This document shows positions 47,264 through 59,487 of a stretch of 64,000 nt of DNA, piece after piece (positions within the stretch are counted from its first letter, which is position 1; every line of letters begins with the position of its first letter). Origin of the DNA: Diphasiastrum complanatum (Eukaryota; Streptophyta; Lycopodiopsida; Lycopodiales; Lycopodiaceae); the NCBI GenBank assembly GCA_029204225.1, contig CM055101.1:35035683-35099682 (forward strand). The letters run 5' to 3'. A model generated the notes under the pieces. That model was not told the DNA's origin. It ran no database searches and saw nothing but the letters and a program-made list of their open reading frames with translations. Made by a program: the position numbers and the translations under genes.

Positions 47264-47655
47264 AACTCATTTGAACAAATCACACTCTCATCACTCTTTT
47301 GATAGCTTTGGAAGATTTGATTCCTAAGAGTGAGTAGTCCAGAAGTGTTCTTGGCCTCATAAATGGCTTTGAGGGTATCCCAAGCCTCCTTGGCCGAGGT
47401 GCAAGTACTAATCTCTCTCAAAACTTCATTGGATACATTCATCTTGATGTAGTGAAGGGCCATTCCTAGCCTTTTCTTGTACCTTTGTACTTCTTGGAGT
47501 AATTGAGGCTCCTCCTCAAGTCCAAGTACAATATCCATCACATCTTGGAGAATCAAGATTGATTCCATCCTCACCTTCCAAATAGAATAATTGGAGGTGT
47601 TCAATCTATGTCCTTGATCCAAGAGAAAGGACTCCATGGATTCCATAATCACTTG
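47264..47655 (-). pseudogene. Ty1/copia Gag N-terminal fragment
   Basis: From the ATG near 47655: MESMESFLLDQGHRLNTSNY, SIWKVRMESILILQD, then EAWDTLKAIYEAKNTSGLLT and LRNQIFQSYQKSDESV. This is the UBN2-type copia Gag (W in SIWK, AW-L---Y). It lies about 720 bp downstream of the PBS at 48386-48374 and is cut at the X2 junction. It belongs to the same minus-strand element as that LTR. Confidence 0.75.
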
Positions 47656-48373
47656 AGAAATTGACTTGTAATAGATCCAAAAAAACAAGTACAAATGTTG
47701 TTTTTTTCTCAAAAAATGATTTGATGTCCAACCAAAACCAAATTGAGATCTTGCAAATATCTTGAGAGTACAATCTCAATAACTATGAAAATCTTACTAA
47801 ATCTAGATCTAGCTTCACTTCAAGAATGAAGCACAACAAGATTTTGATCCACCTTCTTCTTGGCACATGTGAGAGCTCAAGGACACCACAAAAGACTCAA
47901 ATCTACTTGATTTGAAAGAATCTACGTGGCTTTGGACACAAAATCACACCTATATTGCACCTAGACAAGATTGGCAAGCTATAACATGAGTTTTTTTATC
48001 AAACAAGCTATATGTGAGTCAACTTTTGATGTCCAACTAGGTTAGGTGCCCTACCTACCTTGATTCAAATGGATATAACTTCCACAAGACACATCCAATT
48101 GAGTGAGACAAATTGCAACACAAACTAGACTTCACTAGCTTTCTACCAAGCTATCAACCTTGGAGATGCACCATCAAGTCAAAGTTGACCGATCTCACAT
48201 GTATTTGAGCACTAAATTCCATACAGTACTAGTATGGATCCAATCAAGATAATTTAGATCCCTCTTGATCCAAAAATCCCTATGATAGAAATCGAGATGC
48301 AACTACACCCTCCAAAACTATATTTCAAGCCAAAATCTCATCACATTTGATAGATGCAAATCAATCTTAGGTA

Positions 48374-49152
48374 GGCTCTGATACCATGTGTAATTTTCAC
48401 ATGGGTGAGGATTTCTCAAATAATGTGAATGATCTCCTAAGATGTGTGTGATTGCACATAGATCAATCTAGATTGAGATACTAGCATACTAGCTCAAAAA
48501 TCTAAGGCAAGAGCACTCTACACATGCATTTATCATAAACCATTCATCACAAACAATGAAAGGACACTTTTGATGAAAAAAATAAGTATAGATTTGGCTT
48601 GCTCTCAGGTAGAGAGATAATGTAAAATAAAAACTAAGTGTTGGAGCTTGCTACATTAAGATCTTGCAACAAAACACTAAGTGTGGACTCACCCTCACTC
48701 ACACTCATAGTAGATCGAGATCCAAGAGTGTGGAAATGAAGCAGAATGATTGGACCTCTAAACACACCACCTCTTCCTATGATTGAACCTCCTACATGCC
48801 ACCTCTTATAATGATTGTGCCATTAAGACCTGCATTTTCGATTCAAAAAGTAATAAGAAGGGTAATTTTCCCTTCCAACAGACTTTCCCCAAGACATTTT
48901 TCAAGAAGATACGTTACATGAATATATGCCACTTGAGACACATGATTAGCAAGGTGCCATGAATGACATGATGGATGCATTTTCCACGAACCCACCCAAA
49001 GCCACATTGATGAATGAAGAAGCAATGATGTGGGGCTTGGCATCTAGACAGTCTACAATTCTCATGTATTTCTGTAGACTATGTGACAATAGACAATAAC
49101 ATGAATGTATCTAGATTATCCATGAAATTTAGGTAGAGGAGGAATAAATACA
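48374..49152 (-). repeat. Copia LTR (48387-49152) with PBS (48374-48386)
   Basis: On the minus strand: polypurine TTAAGGGGGGCGT at 49165-49153, LTR TGTATTTATTCCTCC (49152) to ...TTACACA (48387), then TGGTATCAGAGCC, the initiator-Met tRNA PBS. Polypurine tract and PBS flank the same LTR, giving the order pol-LTR-gag. The stretch 48373-47656 is untranslated leader with no gene. Confidence 0.72.
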
Positions 49153-49159
49153 ACGCCCC

Positions 49160-50945
49160 CCTTAATTTGGATCCATGAATGCCTTGATCTTCAAACTAAG
49201 TGATGCAAGTGATGCACAAAACCTATTGTTTGCATCAATGCTCACTACCTTGGTGAATATGTCTAATGTCATATCTTGCATTCAACAATATGTCAAGCTT
49301 ATCTCTTTGTTGAGAATCTTACTCTTGACATAGTGATACTTAATCTCATGTGCTTATTCTTAGAATGAAATCTAGGGTTGGCCGATTGAATGGCACTTTG
49401 ATCTAGGGCAATGGCACTTTGAATACCACATAAGACAAGAGTTGGAGCATACTACTTTAGAAAAATGTCCGATAGCAGATTTTTCAACCACACTGCTTCT
49501 TTAGTAGCTTGAGAAGTAACAATATACTTTGATTTTGTAGAAGAAAGATGAATAGATGTTTGCTTATGATTATTCCACAGGACCACTATTGAAGAAGAAT
49601 GTAAATCTAAATGTGGATTTACAAGTGTCTACATCTCCCGCCCAGCTTGCATTTGTATATTCACTAAGTGCGTGAATCTTGTCATTGTTGACTTCTCCAT
49701 AACAAATGCATTGGTTCTTTGTAGCTTGAATGTGCGTCATGAATCTGATGAGTGCATCATGCCAGGGTTAGAATTGGCTCAAGGATCAAAATGCAAAAAC
49801 GATGTCAGGTTTGGTCCAGACCATTGCATATATAAGAGATGCTACCTCAATTGGATCTCTCATTTTTTCGACTTTTTGCTTTGTTTGAGTACACTAGTCC
49901 TTTGACAATCATAGGCTTGGGTCCACTGGTGAGTGAGCTAGCTTACAATTCATTAGGTTATACCTGATGAATGTGTTATAAATGTATCTCTGCTGAGTGA
50001 TATAGATCAACCTTCTTGCTCTATCTCTATGGATTTGAATTCCTAGACAATAGTGAACTTCACCTAGATCTGTCATATTGAATTTTGAGGATAACATTTG
50101 TTTAGCATCTTTTATGAGATTGACGCTATTGCTGAAAAGTAGTGTGTCGTCAACATATAAGGTAACAATGATAAAGGCATGCTGCACTGACTTGAAATAG
50201 ACATTAGAATCGGTAGTGCTTGGTTTGTAGCCTTGATGGATGAGAAAGTTAATTCTTAGAAACCAAGCTCTAGCAGATTGCTTCAAGTCATAAAGTGCCT
50301 TATGGAGTTTATATACATGATTTTCATAAGCATTGATAATATAACCCTCGAACTACATCATGTAGATATCTTTTCTTATTACTCCATTTAGATAGTCTAT
50401 CTGTACATCGAGTTGATGTATTGAGATTGACTGTAGTAGCATATGATATGAGGGTTCTGATCGAAGAATGCTTGATTACAAGACTAAAAGTCTCATTGTA
50501 GGTGATGTTTGGGATTTGAATTTTTTTTCTTTCTACTCGAGCTTTCCTTTGATTGATACTTTCGTCAGCCTTGTATTTGATCTTTAAGACCCATTTACAA
50601 TGAATTAGGTTTCTAGTGATAGGTAATTCAACAATTGGCCATGTTTGGTTCTTGATCAAAGAGGCATACTCTTTGTCCATAGCTTCTCTCTAGAGATCAA
50701 AGTTTGACTGACTGAGTGCTTCAACGACAATAGTCGATTCTTGAATTAGACAGCAGATAGACTCATCAATATACCTTGTAGGTTGTGTGCATACTCTGGT
50801 CGATCTTCTTGGAGGTAGCGTAGGCTGATTATCATGTCCTTGGTTTTGTTGTCCTTGAGTTGCAACATCTTCTTCGAATTCGTTGTCATTAGAGGAGTTC
50901 TCAATATCAAAAAGACCCTTTGTAAAGATACTTTTATTTTTTTTC
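49160..50945 (-). pseudogene. Ty1/copia RT-RNase H upstream of the LTR
   Basis: Minus strand from 50945: Ser/Asn/Gln linker, CTQPTRYIDESI, then MDKEYASLIKNQTWPIVELP (50680). RT continues with a frame break at about 50360. It includes MKQSARAWFLRINFLIHQGY (50286), the box LYVDDTLLFSN (intact YVDD, near 50155) and FNMTDLGEVHYCLGIQIHRD. RNase H-like sequence is degraded, with SSTKSKYIVTSQATKEAVWL near 49540, and runs down to the polypurine tract. Several stops occur; gag, protease and integrase are missing upstream of 50945. Confidence 0.82.
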
Positions 50946-51350
50946 TTTAGTTTCGACCGTCACCAGGCCCAATCAAAATGCACAGATTTGAAATCTACGT
51001 AACGTAGTTCAAATTAACTAAAAAATAAAAATGCAATATAGAAAACTTTGAAATTTGTGTCTGGGCAGCATGGACGTATCCCATTGGTTTCTTTTTCCTG
51101 TCCGACACGTGCTAATCTGTCCGACGTCAATATCTCAAGTTAAATTTACTTTACTATGCTGGTTAGTATAATAAAAATTCTAACTATACTAGTTACAGTT
51201 ATAGAAATATAGTATGTACAGTTACATAAATATGGTATACGCAGTAACTGTGACTATGTTGGCATTCACATTAGATTAAATTTGATATGAAAAACTAAAA
51301 TCAAGTAACATACCAGAGAGATTTTTGGCGCCCAAGCTTTGAAAATAGCA
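50946..51350. other. Intergenic AT-rich DNA upstream of the partner gene
   Basis: No gene or repeat apart from TAGTTACAGTTATAGAAATA / TATGTACAGTTACATAAATA near 51190-51230. It may contain the promoter of the partner gene (locus B); no clear TATA box stands out in the AT-rich background. Confidence 0.4.
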
Positions 51351-52720
51351 ATGGCGAGGAGACCCGGATCTACAATCGATTCTGTGATTCTTTACAATGA
51401 GAAAGATGAAGCTAATAACTGGAAGCCAACAAAATATATGAAGAACACATGGGTATTGTTGCATCCATCATCAAAGGGCAATTTTTGACAAAAGAAAAGA
51501 GCAAAAATGACTTACAAATCTTATTGCAAAGCAAAAAATTTGGAGTTTAAGACTACCCTGGGAGGTCAATCGATATCAGAAGTCTTAGTGCAACATGTAT
51601 ATATGCATTTAGAAATCAAAGTACATGATATCAATCCTCATGAACATCAAAACTGTAATTGTAAGTATATCAAAACATATGCACTCTACAGCAATCATAG
51701 GTGATTTCCTTTATTGCTCTTCAGATTATGATTTAAATGCCTCAACATTGTTTTTTTCTTTCAGATTTATATCCATCATGCATAAGTGAATGGGAGCCCG
51801 CACAATCACTTGCAGGAATATTAGACGTAATTCACTCTGATGTTGGAAAGCTTCGATACAAAGGAAGAAGTCCAAAGGAACTTGCAGATTGTGGTATCTA
51901 TTTTTATGAATCTTTATATACGTCACAAACAGATGGAGGTTCTGGCAAGCTCGAAGCAATTCCATTGCCTAGTTTTCAAAGTGATGAGTGGCCTACTCCT
52001 GACAGCATTGTTTCTGAATCCTTGAGACGCAAGCTACTCATTGATATTAAAAATGCTATGAAGATAAGCACAAGCTCAAAAATTGTTCACCTAAGTTGGT
52101 TTATCTCATTGCATACATTTGTTGATTTTTTCTCGAGTGCTAGTGTTCGTAGGACACCAACTTTATTTGTTTGCAAGGATTTATCATATGAGACTTTGTC
52201 AGATCTCATGGATCAAGGCTGGGATAGTAAAACAAATAATGACATAGAATGCAGGATTAAAAAGTGCTCAATGATCTTTCGTTATCATATTGAAAAGCAA
52301 ATGCTCAGTCTCACATTTAGCTACCACAGATACAAGAAAATTGAAGGTACATGGCTACCACTGGATCAAGAATTTGAACTAAATGGTCACACAAACCGAA
52401 TGGAGATAAGCATTATCTACAATGAGAAATATTTGACTATGGTTGAGGTGGAAGAGCACTGGAAGCTTGATTTTATCAGAACAGAGCTCATGCTATTACA
52501 AACCAATCTACCAACATATTTCAGATTTATCATCAACGGAAGACTCGTAAGTACTTTATGTTTATTGCCATTTCAAAATAGAACAAAATAATAGAAAATG
52601 TTATCATCTAGAATTGCACATTCACTAATATTTGTCATGTCACAGATGAAAAAAAGACAGGAGCGGATAACGTGCTGCAAAGATCTACCTACAACAATCA
52701 CCATTGTGGGAGAACAATAG
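51351..52720 (+). pseudogene. Partner gene of the H3-Ulp1 system, nearly complete (locus B)
   Basis: Three exons: 51351-51660, 51765-52546, 52646-52720, with GT-AG borders and consistent phases (1, then 0). They would give about 388 residues with one stop (TGA at about 51486). Start MARRPGSTIDSVILYNEKDE, then NTWVLLHPSSKG and a Lys-rich stretch. The middle exon has DVIHSDVGKLRYKGRSPKEL, FVCKDLSYETLSDLMDQGWD, TWLPLDQEFELNGHTNRMEI and VEVEEHWKLDF. The last exon is MKKRQERITCCKDLPTTITI. No enzyme motif, membrane segment or zinc finger is evident, and I do not recognise the family. Conservation with locus A at start, middle and last exon shows it was a real protein. It ends 247 bp from the stop of the convergent H3-Ulp1 gene. 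Confidence 0.65.
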
Positions 52721-52966
52721 TTTCAAATAAACTTTAGTAAAAATCTATGTATACACCCTTTCATTCAATAAATGAAAGCCCAAGTTGGGCATCTGTACAT
52801 GTATTTTGTGCTCCCAAATTCATAAACTGGAGCAGCATTTGATATATCAATGTATATTTTTCTATGAGGTCTATACATGTATTTTTGTTCTATGCTATCT
52901 ATATTTTTTCTGATCTTAATTTAGTACAACTACATCATCCTTTGCACCATCATCAATAACGGGAGG

Positions 52967-54376
52967 CTAAAGCCTTGCCCGAGCCAGTATACTCAGGATA
53001 ATTTCTTGTCTAAATCTGTACACCTGGCTTGATGTGTACTCAGGAAGTGTAAACTACAAAATAGAACATTCATGTACTAGTAATGGCCAATAACATCACC
53101 AGAATAGAAAACTAATCATGATTTCAAAATAAGAATAAACAGAATTTATTACCTTAGAAATATCAACATCTTGTTGAAGGATGAACCACTCAAAAAACAG
53201 CTTGGCATTGTACAATGTGTACCACCCACAAGTGAATGAATCCTTTTGCTAGGGTGACTGCAAAATAATTCAGCACACAAGAAATCAATTATGAAACATA
53301 ATGAATTAGATTGAAAATATTTTATTAGAATACCGATTTCAAAATGCTATTAAAAAATAAGAGTTTACCTCCAAGCTGACGATCTGCCAATCCACGGAAT
53401 GGGGAATGTCTGTAGAAATATATATTTACTTAGATATGGAATGAATATATCTACATCCTTATGCGTATTTATCGTCGAATTCATCTTGACACAAGAACAT
53501 TTAATAATATTATTTACAGATCTCTTAATAGAGATCAGGTTTAAACTCCAGTGGTCACTACAGAATAAGATTGAAAGTACTTTAGCGGCAATTCTGAGAA
53601 CTATTTAAATTGAAAATGTCAATGCTAATGCATAAAACAGGAAGAAGCACTTAATATATCTTACTTGGTATGATAAGAAATGACCAAATACTTTGTTGTT
53701 GGTGTGAATCCACTTGTCAGACACTGTGACAATGTGTCATTATTCTCCTTGAAGGCCTGGAGCAGAAAGGTACTCAGCACCATCAACTCGTTTGATGAAT
53801 CTCTTGCAATGTCAAATTGCAAGAGTGTCAGCCCGGACTCTATCACAGGATCACTGATAGAAGCCCATCTGTCTTTGAAATCCAGGCAATCTAGAACTCT
53901 AAAATTAATACTAAAATCAAGTTCTTCTAGTCTAAAACAAAAAGGAGTACCAATTGTATCTATAGCATCCGATATGTCTTTCTCAAATTTAAGATAATCA
54001 TCCGAATCTATATATGTATAGAAATTGGGAGGAGGAGGAGGAGGTGGAAGTGTAGTATCTACAGCAATATTAGGAGTATCCAAAATAGAGGTAGCTATAT
54101 TTACAGCATTATCAATAGCAGCATTATCTACAATGGATTCTGGGATAGGCTTCACTTTCTTAGGAGCATGCTTGGGGGCTGTCTGCTTCCTAGGACGCTT
54201 CGTAGGAAGATGAGTCCTATCTACATGAGTTGGTCTAGGAGCAGCAGGCTGAGATACATGTAACCTACAGTACCTATCCCTCATTCTCATCAGAAGCTGA
54301 AAATCCTTGGGCATTATGGTAACCCTCTTGGTATGGATGGCAAGCAAAAAAGAATCCTCAAAAAAAGACTAATATA
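52967..54376 (-). pseudogene. Histone H3-like / Ulp1-type protease fusion, 5'-truncated (locus B)
   Basis: The minus strand starts at the duplication edge inside H3 alpha-2: after a TAG it reads [20 protein letters not shown] DFQLL (H3: [20 protein letters not shown] DIQLA). A basic linker follows (PTKRPRKQTAPKHAPKKVKP), then a proline run, an acidic segment, and RWASISDPVIESGLTLLQFD. A 71-bp intron (53664-53594) joins YHTK to IAAKVLSILFCSDHWSLNLI, the Ulp1 His-Trp motif. After a frame break, exon 53257-53153 carries Q/stop-KDSFTCGWYTLYNAKLF: catalytic Cys kept, upstream Gln of PQQ changed to TAG. The last exon 53053-52967 is FTLPEYTSSQVYRFRQEIIL... and a stop. H3 and Ulp1 parts share strand, lie about 70 bp apart across one intron and keep phase, so one fused gene is the simplest reading. 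Confidence 0.7.
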
Positions 54377-54672
54377 GCAGGCTGCTCCCTTTCTACCTCC
54401 CCTGAAACTGTTGCCTGTGGGTGGATGGCCACCATAGAAGCTATAGGAACTGGAGGTGGTCCCGATGGGACGGAGATCTGGAACGTCGAGCAGGTGATTG
54501 CACTGGGAGCTGCATGTCCAGGATTTGGTGCTGAGGAGAGGAGGCAACATGTGAGATTCGTCGATGGCGAGTGTGTCTCGGTTGGAGGCTGTCTTTTTTT
54601 TCATCTCCATTGTCTGCACTGTGAGATGGAACATCTTCGTATCCAGCCATCTTCTTCTTTTGTTTTCTTGCA

Positions 54673-57189
54673 GTCGACAGATCGAGGTGGCGAATACATC
54701 TCAAATTGCTTCATTGACTTTTGCAATGATCGTGGCATCATTCACAGAAGGACTTTAGCGTACACATCGCAGCACAACGGTGTTGCAGAAAGGAAGAATA
54801 GGACCCTGATGAAAGCGGCCAGATGCATGATGGCCTACTCAAAGGCTCCAAGAGTACTGTGGGCTGAAGCAGTAGCTACAGCTGCATACATCCAGAACAG
54901 GACAGGGAAGTTTGGTGTCCCTCACATGACACCACATGAATTATGGTGGGGTAGAAAGCCCAACCTGTCTCACATCAGAATCTTTGGCTGTGCAAGTTAT
55001 GCACATATTCCTGATGAGCTTCGAAAGAAGCTTGATGAGAAAGCTGAACAGGGATGTCTGATAGGTTATGACAACAATTTGTCATACCACAGAGTCTACA
55101 TGCCAGACACAAACACTGTGAAAACGGTAAGAGATGTCAGATTTGATAAGAGCAAGACAATGGCCAATGACGATCCTATCAACTATGAAGTTCTGGAGAG
55201 ACAGTACTATGATTTGCCACCAGCGATTGAACGAGCAGAAGATGAACACGAAGATGATGATCTTGGAGTCGCTTTGCATTCGAGTGATAAATCAGAAGAC
55301 GAAAGACTTGAGAGACAGCTTACTACTACAGTTCTTGTAAATCATGATGGTTCCGGACCTAGTAGAGCAGACAAAGACAAAGGCATTACTATCCCAGGAG
55401 GATCTCCTAGAAGGTTGACAAGACCACGAAGAGCGCCAACAAGATACGTGTCAGACAGCTCTGCTTCTACATCAAAAGAGTTCTGTGGATTCAGTGGCAA
55501 ACCACAAACTTTCGAGGAAGCGATTGAATGTCCAGAGAAGGACAAATGATCCAAGCCATGAACGAAGAGATGGAATCCATGAGGAATAACCAGGTATGGA
55601 CGTTGCAGCCATTACCACAAAAGCGCAAGACTATCAAATGCAAATGGGTTTTCAACCTCAAGTATGGACCAGATGGAAATGTCTCAAAATACAAGGCAAG
55701 ACTGGTAGCGAAGGGATTTTCTCAAAGATATGGTATTGGCTACTCTGAAACCTTCTCTCCTATCATCACATTCGTCCCTATGTTTGTTATTTGCATATGC
55801 AGCTGCTTATGACCTCAGGATCCACATAGTGGACGAGAAGATAACCTTCTTGCATGGCGAGCTAGACGAAGAGGTCTATATGGATCAACCCCTAGGTTAT
55901 GTCTCGAATTCACTTCCTAATTATGCATGCAGAATGCATAGGTGTATCTACGGTCTGAAGCAGTCAGCTCGACAATGGTACAAAAAGAAAGATCAAGCCC
56001 TGAAATCATTAGGATTCAAGCCACTGATGGTTGATTCCAATGTGTATGTCAGAGTTACAGATGGGCAGATCATTATTGTGCCTGTGTATGTGCATAACAC
56101 TTTGATACTCTGCAAGAGTGAGGTGTTGATTGCTGAAGTGAAGGAAGACATCTCGAAACATTTTGAGATCGTGGATCTGGGAGAAGCCAGGTCTTACCTT
56201 GGCTTGCAAATTGATAGGGACTATGAGGGAGGTAAGTTGTACCTTCACCAGTTCGGATACAACCAGAAAATCCTAGAGGATTTTGGGATGCTGAATTACA
56301 GAGGAACGAATACTCTAATGTTCGCAGGAATAGTGCTAACAAATGATGATTGTCCGAGGACTGAAGAAGAGAAAGAACAAATGCAGCTCACACCTTACAG
56401 GAAGCTGATAGGTTTGTTGATATACCTTGCCGACAACACACGTCTTGACATTGCTAATGTAGTGTTCAGAATGAGTCAATTCTGCACGAATCCATGTTTG
56501 ACACACTGGAGGATTGCAAAACGAATCTTGCAATATCTTCAATTAGCGAGAGATTATGGCTTGTGTTATTGTCATGATGCAAGGTTCAAGATGCTTTCCT
56601 ATAGTGATGCTAGCTGGGCATCCCTCAAGGACAATTGTAAAAGCGTCTCAGGAGGATGCACATTGCATCACGAGCAGCAGTTCTCTAGGTCAGCAAGAAG
56701 CAGACCATTGTGGCTCAGTATCCTGTGAAGCAGAGTACGTTGCATCAGCAAAAATGGCCAATGAAATAATTTGGCTCAGGCAGTTCCTAGACGAATTGGG
56801 CAAAACAAGGAACTAGCCTCTGATTTTGCAGATGGATAATACATCTGCAATACATCTAACGAAAGATCTTGTGTTCCACACAAGAACGAAATACGATCAA
56901 GTACCAGTTGATCAGAGATCTGATTGAGACAAATATGCTGCAGACCCTTTTCATTGGAATGAAAGACATGGTTGCTGACATTTTCACAAAGGCCCTAAAC
57001 AAAGGACTTTTTGAGAGACCGAGGAGCAGCCTTGGAGTCGTCAAGCTACCATGCTTTGAGAGGGAGCTGAAGAAACAAAACGCTTCTATTATCAAAGATT
57101 TGCTAGCTTTCAGCCCTCACTCTGACGAAAAAGTTCGCGAACGCGAAAGTCAAAAGACACGAAGCAAAAAATGTTTGCGAACACCTTGA
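54673..57189 (+). pseudogene. Copia-1 pol remnant (copy 2)
   Basis: Same structure and same lesions as the copy at 5430-7951: frame loss at 55547, YVHN box at about 56087, stop at 56726. The 5-base deletion near 56893 is specific to this copy and joins the last RNase H segment differently, giving one longer terminal frame (56869-57189). No additional element parts are present. Confidence 0.85.
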
Positions 57190-57877
57190 CGAAAAGACAA
57201 GAACATGAAAAATTTGCAAAAGAGAATTTTTCGCAATACACTGCAGGAGAAAGTCAAACGACTCGAAGCGACATGAAAATTGTCGCGACACCTTTTTCTG
57301 CCCTCACGCTCCAAAAAGGACCAACAAGATCATGCAAGTACCCAGAAGTACAGATATCTGATCTAATAGCATGACTTCAACAGATATAGTCTAGGTCGTG
57401 GCTAATCTGCCACTCTTGTAATTCGTGATTGGTTGTAGATGTTTAATCACTCTAATCTAGAAGTTACACGACGTGACTATATACTTTCTAAATGATACTT
57501 GATACATACACATGAAGTAGTCTAATGCTAGTAAGCAAGAAGACACACAGACAGAATACGCATCCGCTTGCGTGCGAGACAATTTTGCATAGGATCTGTA
57601 GACCCACAAGTCTGCTAGTAAGCGAGACATTACTCGTGGGAGAACTGTATTTCTCTCATGCCAACACACTGCATGGATCTAGATGTTGTGCTTGAAGAAC
57701 CAGAAGAATCAATAGATGATTTTGTAGGCGTTGCGCACATATCACTCTTATCTTGTCTGATCTTGAATGTAAATTAGTTTGCTACTTTTTGTGTCTCTGA
57801 TTCACTTGTTCATTTAATTTCGCACCATGGTTTGAATTCTGTTGAATGCTACATTAATCTGTTAACGTAGTACAACA
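57190..57877. other. Noncoding 3' region of copia-1 (copy 2)
   Basis: Counterpart of 7952-8639 with the same TCGCGA-rich start and AT-rich remainder; nothing new. Confidence 0.4.
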
Positions 57878-58078
57878 GTGTTTATCTACATTCTGGAGGA
57901 CCGTAGGAATGATACAGCTGGCAGTGACCAGCAATCATATCTAAAATCCATCCGACTTGTTGCTCACGACTGCAAATCCATTTGCATCAGTAAGACTACT
58001 AACAACCAAGTAGAAATAGAGCTGAAGATTGGGAATATCAACACGGAACATCAGCTCTTTGACTGCAAAATTTCATAA
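57878..58078 (+). other. Small conserved reading frame of unknown origin (copy 2)
   Basis: Identical frame to 8640-8840, so it adds no independent evidence; only the inverted copy is informative. Confidence 0.3.
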
Positions 58079-58312
58079 GCTTGGTACATAAGGTAGAGGC
58101 TCTGATGTCCCTTCCACTAAGGAATTTTGAAATCAAGCATCTGGGCTTGGTTGTACCATTGGAACATGGCAGAATGTTCACATGAAACCAATTTTAAAGT
58201 CTGAGACATCTCTGGTACGTCAGCATTGTGTTCGGAATCTTATTCGGTCATTTTTGGAGTGTTTGTAGTGGTGAGGAATGCAAATGGATCGAAAAGATGC
58301 AAAGGTATCAAA

Positions 58313-58598
58313 AAGTGAGGAGACTCAAATTAAAAATAGAAAAACTCAAAAAATAGACGAAAGTTGAAAGACAGACGAAAGTCAAAAGATAGACGAATTT
58401 GAAAGATAAACGAATCTCAAAAAATGGATGAATCTCGAAAAACAGACAAATATCGAAAAACAGACGAACTCGAATAATAGACGAAACCCGAAAGATAGAC
58501 GAGCTCGAAAAACAGACGAAACGCGAAAGATAGAAGAACTCGAAAAACAAACAAATTTCGAAAAACAGACGAAACTCGAAAGAATTCAAAAAGCAGAA
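58313..58598 (+). repeat. Degenerate purine-rich repeat (copy 2)
   Basis: Same sequence as 9075-9360. The GGATACARATG repeats follow at 58773-58973 with one substitution relative to copy 1. Confidence 0.75.
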
Positions 58599-59487
58599 TG
58601 AGGGTGGCAGATGCAGTAAAAACAAAAAAAAGGTGGTCATCAGATGCAAAAAGGTGGCCGTCGTTGGATGGAATTTGATGCAAAAACGTAGTATGGCGGC
58701 TGGAGATAAAGTAGATGGCGGATTCAAATTTTGTTGTGGGATGGAAGTATTTGTTGGTGGCGGGCAGATGGAACTGATAGGTACAGTGGTGGATACAAAG
58801 AGAGAGTACATGTGAAAGATGGCGGATACAAATAGAGCTGAAGATGGTGGATGCAGATGGTGTATACAAATAGTGGATACAGATGGTGTATACAAATAGT
58901 GGATACAGATGGCGGATACAAACAGAGGGTACCTATGAAAGATGGCGGATGCAAATAGAGCTGAAGATGGTGACTAGATTCGCGTGGCAAGTGAATCAGA
59001 TGATGTATGCATGTGAAGGAGCAATGGAGATAGCGATCAGTTTGAAATTGATGGCGGCTGCAACTGGCTCTGAAGAATAGTTGTATGAAAGTGTTTTTGA
59101 GAGCGATCAGTGTGCAGTTGAAATTGGCTGAATTGGATGCAAAGTCCAGAAAAGCGCCAGAGATTTGCTAATCTGACATGAGCCCTCCTAAGAATTATGA
59201 AGGAAGGAAGGAGCGATTTGAGGGTAGGCAGCGGATGCAAGCTATCATGGAGAATGTCGGTGGAATTCTGGATCAAAAAATATCTTTCGAGCCTGTGTTT
59301 AAAAATCGAAGTGTTCACTTTTTCTTTTTGTATTTTCCAAGAGTATCAAATAGAGGGTATTGTAAAAAAATTGGGTAGGAATATACATGGGAAAAAAAAG
59401 AAGTCTAACCGTTAGACATGAGAAAAGAATAGAAGAAAATGAGAAGAAATCTAAAATGCACCTCAAACAGGATCTATGGTAAAGGTC

